This document shows, in pieces, positions 7,567 through 15,971 of a stretch of 19,071 nucleotides of DNA (its first letter is position 1; the number at the start of each line of letters is the position of its first letter). The notes below the pieces were generated by a model. That model searched no databases and was not told the DNA's origin. It was given only the letters and a program-made list of their open reading frames with translations. Position numbers and translations under genes: made by a program. The stretch is from Candidatus Gerdarchaeota archaeon. GTDB taxonomy: Archaea; Asgardarchaeota; Heimdallarchaeia; JABLTI01. The DNA lies in contig JAEORM010000160.1 of NCBI GenBank assembly GCA_016840905.1, positions 1 to 19,071 of the forward strand, given 5' to 3'.

Positions 7567-8706
7567 TTGGAATCTTTTATCAAAAATATAACTGAAAAAG
7601 AACAAGTACCAAAATTATTCTCAAATGAAGAAGAAAAGCATGATTCAGAAAATGTAAACAATGATTTGCGGAAAATCATTGAAAATATCCAAGCGAAAAT
7701 CTTAGTTGTTGGTGTAGGTGGAGCAGGCAATAATGCTATTACTCGCTTGAATGAATCAGGAATCATTGGTGCAGTTACTCTAACTGCCAATACTGACGCT
7801 CAACAACTTCTCTACTCTAAGAGTCATAAAAAAATGCTTCTAGGTAGAGAGCTCTGTCGAGGGTTAGGTGCTGGTAATGATCCACAAATCGGTGCAGAAG
7901 CAGCAATAGAATCTACTGAAACCCTCAAGGGAATCTTATCTCAAGTTGATATGTGCTTTATCGTTTGTGGTCTTGGTGGCGGAACAGGTACAGGAGCAGC
8001 TCCTGTTATTGCTAGAATAGCTAAGAGCCTTGGTGTTTTAACAGTATCAATATGCACATTACCATTTGATGTTGAAGGTCGAAACAAATCGCTAAATGCA
8101 AAGGAAGGTTTACGACGACTATATGAAAGCAGCGATACAACAATTGTTGTTCCCAATGAAAAATTGATTGAAATAGCTCCCGAATTATCCTTGAAGGAAG
8201 CATTCCTTGTTGCTGATGAAATCCTTATACGAGCTGTCAAAGGCGTAACTGAAATCATTAATCGCCCAGGTGATGTCAATGTTGATTATGCTGACATCCG
8301 AAGAGTTTTGGGTGAAGGTGGTGCTGCTATCATTGGGTTAGGCGAATCAAACAGTCCTGAAAATCGTGCTAAAGAAGCAGTAGAAGATGCACTAAACAAC
8401 CCACTCTTAGAGGTAGATATTCGCACAGCTAAAAGTGTACTCTTAAATATAACTGGTGGTCCAGATCTAAACCTCAAACAAACTGAGGAAGTTATTCGTG
8501 CTGTAACAGATCAATTAAGCAGTGACATTGTCGTAAAATTCGGTGTTTTAATTGATCCCGATCTTACAAACGTTATACGATCAACCATTATCGTTAGTGG
8601 TGTAAGAAGTCCATATATCATCTCTAATATTCAAGATGCTAATTCAGTAGAAACAGAATTTGATCTTGAAGAAGATTTAGATTTAGGAATTGATACATTC
8701 CAATAA
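7567..8706 (+). CDS. ftsZ: Cell division GTPase FtsZ
   Basis: This is a tubulin-superfamily GTPase that polymerises into the division ring. The 379 residues contain VGVGGAGNNAITRL (about 48-61, nucleotide-binding loop), the tubulin signature GGGTGTG (137-143), and TLPFDVEGR (164-172). The catalytic T7 loop NVDYAD (238-243) keeps both Asp residues, and the C-terminal domain includes NITGGPDLNLKQ. A 40-residue charged N-terminal extension and an acidic C-terminal tail ending DLGIDTFQ flank the core; the tail is a likely docking site for membrane anchors such as SepF. No SepF gene is in the window. Features of both archaeal paralogs are present (ANTDAQQL is FtsZ1-like, GGPDLNL is FtsZ2-like), so I do not assign FtsZ1 or FtsZ2. 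The start is TTG, fixed by a strong Shine-Dalgarno site. It is convergent with the MFS gene. Confidence 0.96.
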   Translation: MESFIKNITEKEQVPKLFSNEEEKHDSENVNNDLRKIIENIQAKILVVGVGGAGNNAITRLNESGIIGAVTLTANTDAQQLLYSKSHKKMLLGRELCRGLGAGNDPQIGAEAAIESTETLKGILSQVDMCFIVCGLGGGTGTGAAPVIARIAKSLGVLTVSICTLPFDVEGRNKSLNAKEGLRRLYESSDTTIVVPNEKLIEIAPELSLKEAFLVADEILIRAVKGVTEIINRPGDVNVDYADIRRVLGEGGAAIIGLGESNSPENRAKEAVEDALNNPLLEVDIRTAKSVLLNITGGPDLNLKQTEEVIRAVTDQLSSDIVVKFGVLIDPDLTNVIRSTIIVSGVRSPYIISNIQDANSVETEFDLEEDLDLGIDTFQ

Positions 8707-8713
8707 GAAAAAT

Positions 8714-8743
8714 AGAAGAGTATAGACTCTTCTTTTCTTTTTT
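8714..8743. terminator. Hairpin terminator between convergent ftsZ and MFS genes
   Basis: AGAAGAGT (8714-8721) and ACTCTTCT (8726-8733) form a perfect 8-bp stem with a 4-base loop, followed by TTTCTTTTTT on the plus strand. It begins 8 bases after the ftsZ stop and lies just beyond the end of the minus-strand transporter. It could therefore stop transcripts from both sides, although the T-run favours the ftsZ direction. Confidence 0.7.
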
Positions 8744-8749
8744 AATTAA

Positions 8750-10240
8750 TTAATCCTTGAATGCAGTTGTAGTTGAAGTTGAGGTGGTAATTGGTTTACT
8801 TTCTTGGCTAATTTCTATATCTTCATCCAAAAAAGATTCTTCTTTTTGTGAAATTTCAGGTTCTTTTATCGGATAGTCAGAACCCATTAAACCTTTTCTT
8901 GATGAATAAAGGAACCCAAAGATCGTAATAAAGGTTAAAATTACTGAACTGCCCAGAAGCACATACATAGGCAAAACGAATTCAGCTATTGATGAAACTA
9001 TAGCCATACCAAGTAATTGAGCAACTCCTTGAGCCAATTGTTGGGTACCAAATACTCGTCCTTGCTTTTCATAGGGAACGGTTTCTTGAATGATTGTTGA
9101 AGAAGGCACATTAATTAAAACAGATAAAATACCATAAATGCCCAGAACAGTAGCTATAACATAAATATTTCTTGAAATGGAAAAGGCATACATAGAAACA
9201 GCAACCACTAAAAAGGTAAAATTAATGATCATGATTTTTCTATTCAATTTACCAATGGACATCAGAATTAACGCTGTTATTATACCCGTTGCACCCATGA
9301 GCGCTTGCACTAAACCATAAGCTAGTTGCCCTAAATTCATTTCCCCTTGAAGAATTACTATAAACAATACATTGATCGCCCCAAAAGCAAAGGTCAGTGC
9401 TGAAAAAATAACTAGCATATAACTGATTTTAGGGTATTCGCGAATGGTTCGATAACCAATTTTCATATCTTTTACAAAACTTTTCATTTCAACCCTTAAG
9501 TTTTGACTTTTCTCTCGCACTACTTTTGGAGGTTTCTTCCCTACCTTAAAGATTAACCCGATCAATGTTCCTGAAACAAAGAAGGTACAAGCATCAAAGA
9601 TAAAACTTCCCAAATAGCTTTTAGAAGCTAAAACACCTGCTAACACATAACCAACGATTGTAGCAATTTGGAAAACCGTTGAACCAATTGAATTTGCGAT
9701 AAGTAAGTTCTTTTTCTGGACAATTAATCTGGTATAAGCGCTTCTTGCTGGAAAGAAGAAAGCCGCAGCTGTCGAATTAATAAAGAGCAATACCATGAGA
9801 AGCCAAATAACATGTTTTACACTAACAACAACGACAATTGTAGACATCCCTGAATCATAAAATCCATCCATAAAACTGTAGACTAGTAGATACCCATGAG
9901 AAAATAGTACATAAACAATAACAAAACCAATTGAAGCAAAACAACTAATGATGTTGGAAAAAAGCATAATTTTCCGCTGATCTAATCTATCTGTATAAAC
10001 ACCCGCAATTGGAGCTATAAATACAAATGGTGCAAGCCAAATGAAAGCTAAAATCCCCATCATTAAGGGACTTTTAGTGAGTTCATAAATAAGAAATTCT
10101 AATGCTAGCCCTGAAATTGCTCGTCCTATATTCTCAATGAATTGAGCAGTAAACAAAACCATGAAAGCTTTATTTCTTAGCACTTCTCCTATTGAAGGTT
10201 TATTATCGAAACCTATAGATTCTACTACAGTTGCAGACAT
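8750..10240 (-). CDS. Major facilitator superfamily transporter
   Basis: This is a 496-residue polytopic membrane protein with about twelve hydrophobic helices in two halves. After the second helix, GVYTDRLDQRKIMLFSNI (about 79-96) is the MFS motif A (G-x-x-x-D-R-x-x-R-R/K), the cytoplasmic loop that gates transport. A basic central loop, including VGKKPPKVVREKSQNLRVEM, separates the halves. The overall pattern, including NVPSSTIIQETVPYEKQGRVFGTQQ in the second half, resembles the MFS_3/MdrA-like drug or metabolite exporter group; the substrate cannot be read from sequence. The C-terminal tail is acidic and Ser/Thr-rich (about 465-496) and may be cytosolic. The ATG at 10240 begins a hydrophilic stretch before helix 1. 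It is divergent from secE and convergent with ftsZ, so it is probably a single-gene transcript. Confidence 0.85.
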   Translation of the reverse strand: MSATVVESIGFDNKPSIGEVLRNKAFMVLFTAQFIENIGRAISGLALEFLIYELTKSPLMMGILAFIWLAPFVFIAPIAGVYTDRLDQRKIMLFSNIISCFASIGFVIVYVLFSHGYLLVYSFMDGFYDSGMSTIVVVVSVKHVIWLLMVLLFINSTAAAFFFPARSAYTRLIVQKKNLLIANSIGSTVFQIATIVGYVLAGVLASKSYLGSFIFDACTFFVSGTLIGLIFKVGKKPPKVVREKSQNLRVEMKSFVKDMKIGYRTIREYPKISYMLVIFSALTFAFGAINVLFIVILQGEMNLGQLAYGLVQALMGATGIITALILMSIGKLNRKIMIINFTFLVVAVSMYAFSISRNIYVIATVLGIYGILSVLINVPSSTIIQETVPYEKQGRVFGTQQLAQGVAQLLGMAIVSSIAEFVLPMYVLLGSSVILTFITIFGFLYSSRKGLMGSDYPIKEPEISQKEESFLDEDIEISQESKPITTSTSTTTAFKD

Positions 10241-10491
10241 TAATTATTAAGCTCCAAGTTTTCAATCGATGTTGAATATTTAATTATATTTAAAGATAAG
10301 CTATATCCTATTAAGAAAATATATGCTTGGTCACAAAATATAAAGCAGATGGTCAGTTTTTACCAATAAAGAGAGTAGAATTAAATTCTTGGATATTGAC
10401 AAAAGATTTTAAAGCAATTTACATCTTTTGAAAGTAACGTTTGAATTACTTGATAATTCTTAGTGAACAATAATAACATGGAGTGTAAAGA
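10241..10491. promoter_or_regulatory. Divergent promoter region, MFS / secE
   Basis: No gene is visible in this 251-base gap. GATTTTAAAG (about 10406-10415) is a TATA-like box for secE. TATTTAATTATATTTAAAG (about 10277-10295) offers several boxes for the MFS gene on the other strand. An inverted repeat, AAGTAA (10432-10437) and TTACTT (10446-10451), lies just where a secE transcript would begin and could be an operator. GGAG at 10480-10483 is the secE ribosome site. Confidence 0.4.
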
Positions 10492-10668
10492 ATGAATATT
10501 GGAGAATTCTTTAGTCGCAGCAGAAGATTATTAGTACACAGCAAAAGACCTGATCGAAAAGAAATTTGGCTTACAGTTAGAATTACAGCAATCGGTATCC
10601 TACTTATAGGTTTAGTTGGTTATATTATTCATATCTTGTTCACAGTAATTCTTCCTAATAGAACTTAA
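10492..10668 (+). CDS. secE: Preprotein translocase subunit SecE/Sec61-gamma
   Basis: This 58-residue single-span protein begins MNIGEFFSRSRRLLVHSKRP. It continues DRKEIWLTVRITAIGILLIG, then an uninterrupted hydrophobic helix and a short NRT tail. This is the normal archaeal SecE/Sec61-gamma layout: an amphipathic helix with the RRLLxxxKRPxxxEI pattern lying on the membrane, followed by one tilted transmembrane helix that clamps SecY. Its place directly before spt5 on the same strand is the conserved archaeal and bacterial secE-nusG arrangement and strongly supports the call. GGAGTG ends 6 bases before the ATG and fixes the start. The 172-base gap to spt5 is longer than the usual tight spacing. 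Confidence 0.9.
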   Translation: MNIGEFFSRSRRLLVHSKRPDRKEIWLTVRITAIGILLIGLVGYIIHILFTVILPNRT

Positions 10669-10840
10669 AAAATCGGTTTATAGTCAAAATATCTTTATTG
10701 CTATATTCCTATAATTTTTTAAGAATAGAAAAACTCCAGCAAAAGCATCCCTGTAGTGGGAGCTGAAAATAGTTTAAAAGTTCTAAAAAAAGATTAATAA
10801 AGTAATGAAAATCCTTTGAAATTAAATGGGTTGATAATAT
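10669..10840 (+). promoter_or_regulatory. secE-spt5 spacer with T-run, hairpin and possible promoter
   Basis: A T-run (TAATTTTTT, about 10711-10719) could end the secE transcript. It is followed by a hairpin with a bulged A: AGC-A-TCCC (10744-10751), loop TGTAGT, GGGAGCT (10758-10764). It is GC-rich compared with its surroundings. TTTAAAAG (10773-10780) is a TATA-like box about 65 bases before the spt5 ATG. I checked for tRNA or C/D-box sRNA features and found none convincing. The hairpin is either a late secE terminator or a regulatory element upstream of spt5. Confidence 0.4.
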
Positions 10841-11434
10841 ATGACTATCTGGACACTTCGAGCAACTATTGGTCAAGAAAAAGCAATAGCTAAACATATT
10901 CGAAAGAAGATTGAAACAAAGAGTATTGGTGTTTCTTCCTTACTCATACCTGAATCCTTACGTGGGTATATCTTTATTGAAGCTGATTCAATCGATAAAA
11001 TTGATCAAGCAATAGTTGGAATACCTCATGTTCGAAGTAAAGTTGTTGGAGAGGTTGATATAACAGAATTAGAAGGATTCCTCGTACCAAAACCAACCAT
11101 TGAAGGATTGCATGTTAATGATATTATAGAAATTATTAGTGGTCCATTTAAGGGTAGTCGTGCAAAGATTAACCGAATTGATATTAGTAGAGAAGAAGTA
11201 ACAGTCGAGCTTCTTGATTCGCAAATACCCATTCCTATAAAGTTACACTCTGATTTCTGTAAAGTAATTGAGAGTGCTGCTGGAGAACCAGTTGTAGATG
11301 AATTCGAAGCTTTAACACAATCTACTGAAGACCAAGAAACAAAATCAGAAACAAAAGATCGACCAAAAGAGAAAAAGAAAGAAGAAGAGGAAGAAGAAGA
11401 CGTTTTCTCTGAATTCTTCAAACCCAATACTTAA
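10841..11434 (+). CDS. spt5: Transcription elongation factor Spt5 (archaeal NusG)
   Basis: This is an archaeal NusG/Spt5 processivity factor that bridges the RNA polymerase clamp over the DNA channel together with Spt4. The NGN domain covers about 2-83 (IWTLRATIGQEKAIAKHI, then LRGYIFIEAD and IPHVRSKVVG). The KOW domain covers about 90-145 (VNDIIEIISGPFKGSRAKI followed by EEVTVELLD). Most archaeal Spt5 proteins end near there. This one has a 50-residue tail (about 147-197) that is Glu/Lys-rich with a run of six Glu and closes with DVFSEFFKPNT. That tail is likely disordered with a possible short binding motif at its end. It sits after secE as expected, but the ribosomal protein genes (L11, L1, L10, L12) that often follow are absent, replaced by A-ATPase subunits. 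Confidence 0.93.
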   Translation: MTIWTLRATIGQEKAIAKHIRKKIETKSIGVSSLLIPESLRGYIFIEADSIDKIDQAIVGIPHVRSKVVGEVDITELEGFLVPKPTIEGLHVNDIIEIISGPFKGSRAKINRIDISREEVTVELLDSQIPIPIKLHSDFCKVIESAAGEPVVDEFEALTQSTEDQETKSETKDRPKEKKKEEEEEEDVFSEFFKPNT

Positions 11435-11616
11435 ACTACCTTTTTCCCTTTTTTATATCTCTTTTTATTTTATTTTCAATCAATTAACAAAGCTTTTTTA
11501 TGTGACTGATATCTGAAAATGATTGAATTTGAGAATCATTTGTATAAAAAAACTTATGTTTGAATATACAAACAAATAAGTGATTCGACTTTAAAAAAAA
11601 TAAGAGGCTATGAATT
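11435..11616 (+). promoter_or_regulatory. spt5 T-rich terminator and A-ATPase promoter region
   Basis: Immediately after the spt5 stop come three pyrimidine runs (about 11439-11477) typical of archaeal T-run termination, without a hairpin. Then AAATGATT (11517-11524) and AATCATTT (11534-11541) form an 8-bp inverted repeat with a 9-base gap, a candidate operator. AT boxes at about 11560-11570 (TTTGAATATACA) and 11590-11600 could be TATA elements. GAGG at about 11603-11606 precedes the GTG start of subunit A by about 10 bases. Confidence 0.4.
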
Positions 11617-13428
11617 GTGTCAAAAGTAAAAACTGGGAAAATCCTAAGAATCTCAGGACCTGTAGTTGAAGCTGATGGGATGCTTGGAAGCTCCATGTAT
11701 GAAGTCTGTAAAGTTGGAAACGAAGGGCTTATCGGCGAAATTATTAGGATCCAAGGAGATATCTGCACAATCCAAGTATATGAAGAAACAGATGGTATCT
11801 TTCCCAATGAAAAAGTAATCGGGACTGGTGCAGGTCTGAGTGCTGAATTAGCTCCAGGTTTAATTGGTCAAATTTATGACGGTATTCAACGACCTCTACC
11901 TTCAATTCTTGAACAAACTAAAGATGATTTTATTCGTAGAGGAGTTATCGCAATTCCTTTAGATCACTCTAAAAAATGGTCTTTTAAACCTACCATTGAA
12001 ACAGGAACAAAAGTTACTTCTGGTGATATTCTTGGTACAGTTCAAGAAGGACCTGTTGTAAATCACAAAATAATGATCCCTCCAGGGATTCAAGGTACGC
12101 TTACAAATGTAGTTAAAGCAGGTGAATATACTATTGATGATCCAATTGCTAAAATAAAGAATGATGGTAGTGAAACCAGCATCTCAATGCTACAAAAATG
12201 GCCTGTTCGTTTTGGTCGTCCAATAAAAGAGCGATTGGAACCTAGTATTCCACTTTTAACAGGCCAAAGAATTTTTGACACATTCTTCCCAATTGCTAAA
12301 GGTGGTACAAGTGCTATCCCCGGTGGTTTTGGAACAGGTAAGACTGTCTCACAGCACCAGCTAGCTAAGTGGTCGGATGCACAAATCGTTGTATACATTG
12401 GTTGTGGTGAACGAGGAAATGAAATGACCAATGTTCTTGAAGACTTCCCCGAACTTATCGATCCTAATACAGGGAAACCCTTAATGAATCGTACAATTTT
12501 GATTGCAAATACCAGTAATATGCCTGTTGCAGCAAGAGAAGAAAGTGTATACACAGGTATGACCCTTGCAGAATACTATAGAGACATGGGATATGATGTT
12601 GCCTTAATGGCTGATAGTACTTCTCGATGGGCTGAAGCAATGCGAGAAATTTCTGGTCGTTTAGAAGAAATGCCTGGTGAATCAGGTTATCCAGCTTATC
12701 TTGCAAGTAAAATTGCTCAATTCTATGAACGAGCCGGTAGAGTAACTACTTTAAGTTCTGGAACTCGACAAGGGTCCATTACTATTACTGGTGCAGTAAG
12801 TCCTCCTGGTGGAGATTTCTCCGAACCAGTTACTCAAAACACTTTAAGAATAACCAAAGTTTTTTGGGCTTTAAGTAAAGATCTTGCTGCAAGAAGACAC
12901 TTTCCAGCAATCGATTATTTAGTCTCTTATACCCTCTATACCAATGAATTAGCTCCTTGGTTCTCAAAAGAGGTTGATTCAGATTTCCTTAAATATCGTT
13001 CAGAAGCTATGACTCTCCTACAAAAGGATAAAGAACTAGAAGATATTGTTCAACTTGTAGGACCTGAAGCTCTTCCCGAATCAGAAAAAATCATTCTTGA
13101 ATCAGCTAGAATGATTAAAGAAGATTTTCTCCAACAAAATGCTTTCAATGAAGTTGATAGCTATTCAACCATTCAGAAACAATGGTTGATGTTGAAAGTA
13201 ATAATCGATTTCTATGAAAAAATGCGAGAACTCTATAATCAAGGAGTAAAACTTACTGAGATGATGGATTTACCCATTATTGATAAAATTGCTAGAATGA
13301 AATATATACCAAATAATACTATTGAAGCAGAATTAAATGGCCTACTGGCAGAAATAGATGCTTTGCATGGGGATGAAATTGTTGATAGGGTCAGTGGTAG
13401 AATGTTCACTGATATGAGGAAAGACTAG
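11617..13428 (+). CDS. atpA: A-type ATP synthase/V-type ATPase catalytic subunit A
   Basis: This is the nucleotide-hydrolysing or ATP-forming subunit of the A1 head. At 603 residues it has the normal length. It shows the N-terminal beta-barrel ([16 protein letters not shown]), the extra 'non-homologous region' typical of A/V-type A subunits (about 110-190), and Walker A as PGGFGTGKT (GGFGTGKT at 236-243). It also has the downstream [19 protein letters not shown] catalytic-glutamate segment and a [27 protein letters not shown] Walker B region. No intein is present, although this gene often carries one. The start is GTG 11617. An out-of-frame ATG lies 7 bases upstream and is not used. It is followed 13 bases later by subunit B, with B's Shine-Dalgarno site overlapping the A stop codon. 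Confidence 0.96.
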   Translation: MSKVKTGKILRISGPVVEADGMLGSSMYEVCKVGNEGLIGEIIRIQGDICTIQVYEETDGIFPNEKVIGTGAGLSAELAPGLIGQIYDGIQRPLPSILEQTKDDFIRRGVIAIPLDHSKKWSFKPTIETGTKVTSGDILGTVQEGPVVNHKIMIPPGIQGTLTNVVKAGEYTIDDPIAKIKNDGSETSISMLQKWPVRFGRPIKERLEPSIPLLTGQRIFDTFFPIAKGGTSAIPGGFGTGKTVSQHQLAKWSDAQIVVYIGCGERGNEMTNVLEDFPELIDPNTGKPLMNRTILIANTSNMPVAAREESVYTGMTLAEYYRDMGYDVALMADSTSRWAEAMREISGRLEEMPGESGYPAYLASKIAQFYERAGRVTTLSSGTRQGSITITGAVSPPGGDFSEPVTQNTLRITKVFWALSKDLAARRHFPAIDYLVSYTLYTNELAPWFSKEVDSDFLKYRSEAMTLLQKDKELEDIVQLVGPEALPESEKIILESARMIKEDFLQQNAFNEVDSYSTIQKQWLMLKVIIDFYEKMRELYNQGVKLTEMMDLPIIDKIARMKYIPNNTIEAELNGLLAEIDALHGDEIVDRVSGRMFTDMRKD

Positions 13429-13441
13429 GAGGAAAAAAGAA

Positions 13442-14902
13442 ATGACTCAAACACCTACAAAAATTAGCTCAGAAATACTTTCAAAAAGAGTTTTTAAAAC
13501 AGCAGTAGAAGTTTCCGGTCCTTTGTTATTTGTTGATTTGAAAGGAAAAGGAGGAGTTTCATACGGTGAAATTGCTAAAATAACCCTTCCTTCAGGAGAA
13601 GTACGTTCTGGTCAAATTCTAGAAGTCTCAAGAGATTTAGCAGTTGTTCAGATGTTTGAAGGAACTTCTGGAATGGATGTTGATGAAACAACTATACAAT
13701 TCCTTGGTGAAACAAAGAAACTTCCAGTCTCAAGTGATTTATTAGGTCGTATCTTTAACGGTCGTGGTGAACCTATTGATGGTCAACCACCAATTATTGC
13801 TAAAGATGAATGGCATGTAACTGGTTCGCCAATTAATCCATATGCAAGACAATACCCTCGTGAATTTATTCAAACTGGTATTTCATCTATAGATGGTTTA
13901 TTCACTTTAATTAGCGGACAAAAATTACCGATTTTCTCTGCTAGCGGTTTACCACATAACGAAGTTGCTGCTCAAATTGCTAGACAAGCAGCAGTTTTAG
14001 GGCAACAAGAAGAATTTGCGGTAGTATTTGCTGCTATGGGTATTACCGCTGAAGAAGCACAATTCTTTAGAAACGAGTTTGAAAAGAGTGGTGCCCTTGA
14101 TAGAGTAGTTCTTTTCTTGAATTTAGCTGATGATCCTGCTATCGAACGTATTCTTACACCAAGACTTGCCTTAACTGCAGCTGAATATCTTGCTTTTGAA
14201 TGTGATAAGCATCTGCTAGTTATTTTAACCGATATGACAAATTATGCAGAATCCTTGCGTGAAATTGGTGCAGCAAGAGAAGAAGTTCCAGGTAGACGAG
14301 GTTATCCTGGATATTTATATTCTGATTTAGCGAGTATCTATGAACGAGCAGGTCGAATCCGTGGAAGAAAAGGTACAAGAACACAAATGCCCATTCTTTC
14401 CATGCCTAATGATGATATGACCCATCCTGTCCCTGACTTATCTGGTTATATTACAGAAGGGCAAATCCTCCTAGAAAGAGGTTTACACAGAAGAGGTATT
14501 TATCCACCTATCAATGTTGGACCTTCCTTAAGTCGTTTACAAAAAGAAGGTATAGGGAAAGGATTAACAAGAAGAGACCATCGTGAACTTGCTGATCAAT
14601 TGTACTATGCTTATGCTCGAGGAACAGATTTGCGAAATCTAGTTGCTGTTGTAGGTGAAGAATCACTAACAGAAGAAGATCATCGTTTCTTACAATTTGC
14701 TGATGATTTTGAACAAAAATTCATAAAGCAAGGACGAGATGAAAACAGAGGTATTTTTGAAACTCTTGATATCGGTTGGAATCTTTTGAAAGAATTCCCA
14801 AATCCAAAGAGAGAATTAAAACGTATTTCTGAAAAAACAATTGATTTCTTCCTACCTCAGAATAGAGACCCTACTGTAGATTATAATTCTCGTGACGTCT
14901 AA
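13442..14902 (+). CDS. atpB: A-type ATP synthase/V-type ATPase subunit B
   Basis: This is the non-catalytic subunit that alternates with A in the A3B3 head. The 486 residues contain the expected [33 protein letters not shown] and [20 protein letters not shown] (the degenerate P-loop position without a Walker A lysine). Also present are [37 protein letters not shown] and [22 protein letters not shown]. It starts about 20 residues longer at the N terminus than many B subunits. AGGAGG (13427-13432) with 9 bases to the ATG is a strong ribosome site. The gene is followed by a terminator overlapping its stop and then by a nucleotidyltransferase gene. Subunits C, D, E, F, G, I and K are not in the window. 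Confidence 0.96.
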   Translation: MTQTPTKISSEILSKRVFKTAVEVSGPLLFVDLKGKGGVSYGEIAKITLPSGEVRSGQILEVSRDLAVVQMFEGTSGMDVDETTIQFLGETKKLPVSSDLLGRIFNGRGEPIDGQPPIIAKDEWHVTGSPINPYARQYPREFIQTGISSIDGLFTLISGQKLPIFSASGLPHNEVAAQIARQAAVLGQQEEFAVVFAAMGITAEEAQFFRNEFEKSGALDRVVLFLNLADDPAIERILTPRLALTAAEYLAFECDKHLLVILTDMTNYAESLREIGAAREEVPGRRGYPGYLYSDLASIYERAGRIRGRKGTRTQMPILSMPNDDMTHPVPDLSGYITEGQILLERGLHRRGIYPPINVGPSLSRLQKEGIGKGLTRRDHRELADQLYYAYARGTDLRNLVAVVGEESLTEEDHRFLQFADDFEQKFIKQGRDENRGIFETLDIGWNLLKEFPNPKRELKRISEKTIDFFLPQNRDPTVDYNSRDV

Positions 14903-14931
14903 TTTTTTTAGACGTTCAATTTCTTTTTTGT
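14894..14931 (+). terminator. Hairpin plus T-run at the end of ATPase subunit B
   Basis: ACGTCTAA (14895-14902) and TTAGACGT (14908-14915) form a perfect 8-bp stem around a T5 loop, extendable by one G-T pair. TTTCTTTTTTG follows. The first arm contains the TAA stop (14900-14902). It closes the A-B transcript. Confidence 0.7.
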
Positions 14932-14971
14932 TTTGGTATTATTTCATAACATTTTTTAGACTATTAATTTT

Positions 14972-15027
14972 AGTTATATATGAGGAAAATTGCTCAAGTT
15001 TCCACTTGATAATATGGTTGGCAATTT
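14972..15027 (+). promoter_or_regulatory. Promoter and structured leader of the galU-like gene
   Basis: TTATATATGA (about 14974-14983) is a good archaeal TATA box. Just downstream an RNA could fold as a two-part stem. Outer arms are AAATTGC (14987-14993) with GCAATTT (15021-15027); inner arms are TCAAGT (14994-14999) with ACTTGA (15004-15009) around a TTCC loop. An 11-base one-sided internal loop (15010-15020) separates them on the 3' side. The transcript start predicted from the TATA box (about 15000) would fall inside the structure. It may therefore act in DNA as an operator rather than in RNA. Confidence 0.35.
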
Positions 15028-15077
15028 CATCCCCTATTACCAATAATAATTAAAAAAGTACATTGGAGAACGTAAAA

Positions 15078-15971
15078 ATGAAGGCAATAATCCCTGCTGC
15101 TGGTATAGGAACAAGAATGCTTCCTGCAACAAAATCTCAACCAAAAGAAATGCTTCCTGTAGCTAAGAAACCAGTTATACAATATATTGTTGAGGAATTA
15201 GTGGAAGCTGGAATTAAAGACATTTTAATTATCACTGGAAAAAATAAACGTGCTATTGATGATCACTTTGATAAGGATCCCATCTTACTTGCTGATTTGA
15301 AAAAGAAAAATAAAACTACTCAAGTAAAAGATTTAGAAGCGTTAGAAAACCTTAAAGTACAAATCTTTTATGCAAGACAAGCGATACCTAGTGGATTAGC
15401 TGATGCTGTTTACAAAGCAAAGGAATTTGTTAATGGTGAAGATTTTGTAGTAGCTTTAGGTGATACAATTATCGATTCAATAACCAAACCTGTCCATTTA
15501 TCCAGATTGATTGATTTTCATAAACAATCAAAAGCAATTTGCTCACTTTCAACTGAAAAAATACCAATGGAACATTGTAATCGTTACGGTATTTTAGCTG
15601 TTAATTCTTATAACGAACAACCTAATTCTCCCTCTGATGGTCGCTTTATTGTAAAAGATTTGATAGAGAAACCATCAATAAATGAAGCACCAAGTGATTT
15701 GGCAATTTGTGGCAGGTATATATTTAATGCCAATATTTTCGATTATATAGAAAAAATCGATTATGGAAAAGGTGGAGAAAAACAGTTAACAGATGCTATT
15801 CGATTATCTCGAGAAGCTGGGACAATAGTAGCCTTACAACTTAGTGATAATGAAAGAAGGTATGACACCGGGACTTTTCCATTATATGCAAAAGCTTTTG
15901 TTGATTTCTGCCTAAAAGATGCTGAAATAGGTCCCGAATTACGTGAACATCTCAAAAAAATATTATTATGA
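15078..15971 (+). CDS. galU: UTP-glucose-1-phosphate uridylyltransferase (GalU family)
   Basis: This cytosolic nucleotidyltransferase makes UDP-glucose from UTP and glucose-1-phosphate for glycan synthesis. The N terminus MKAIIPAAGIGTRMLPATKS is the Rossmann-like nucleotide-binding signature, followed by QPKEMLPVAKKPVIQYIVEE. It also has EAGIKDILIITGKNKRAIDDHFD, YARQAIPSGLADAVYKAKEF, FVVALGDTI (metal-binding Asp), and RYDTGTFPLYAKAFVDF near the end, all diagnostic of GalU rather than RmlA. I prefer the ATG at 15078 over the TTG at 15063, because GGAG at 15065-15068 then lies 9 bases upstream and the protein starts as the family does. It has its own likely promoter and a hairpin terminator, so it is probably monocistronic. 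Confidence 0.92.
   Translation: MKAIIPAAGIGTRMLPATKSQPKEMLPVAKKPVIQYIVEELVEAGIKDILIITGKNKRAIDDHFDKDPILLADLKKKNKTTQVKDLEALENLKVQIFYARQAIPSGLADAVYKAKEFVNGEDFVVALGDTIIDSITKPVHLSRLIDFHKQSKAICSLSTEKIPMEHCNRYGILAVNSYNEQPNSPSDGRFIVKDLIEKPSINEAPSDLAICGRYIFNANIFDYIEKIDYGKGGEKQLTDAIRLSREAGTIVALQLSDNERRYDTGTFPLYAKAFVDFCLKDAEIGPELREHLKKILL

Noticed and set aside
7941..8279. Minus-strand open frame of 112 residues inside ftsZ
   Set aside because: It is fully antisense to a highly conserved gene and its protein looks like a low-complexity shadow.
10669..10840. tRNA or C/D-box small RNA in the secE-spt5 spacer
   Set aside because: No cloverleaf, T-loop GTTC, or paired C (RTGATGA) and D (CTGA) boxes with proper spacing were found; only one hairpin is evident.
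11026..11427. Minus-strand open frame rich in Ser opposite spt5
   Set aside because: The Ser run is the complement of the GAA/GAG run in the Spt5 tail, so it is a shadow.
12090..12706. Minus-strand open frames inside ATPase subunit A
   Set aside because: They mirror the catalytic domain of subunit A, with no ribosome site or recognisable domain.
15063..15065. TTG as the galU start
   Set aside because: It overlaps the GGAG that is correctly spaced for the ATG at 15078, and the family begins at that ATG.
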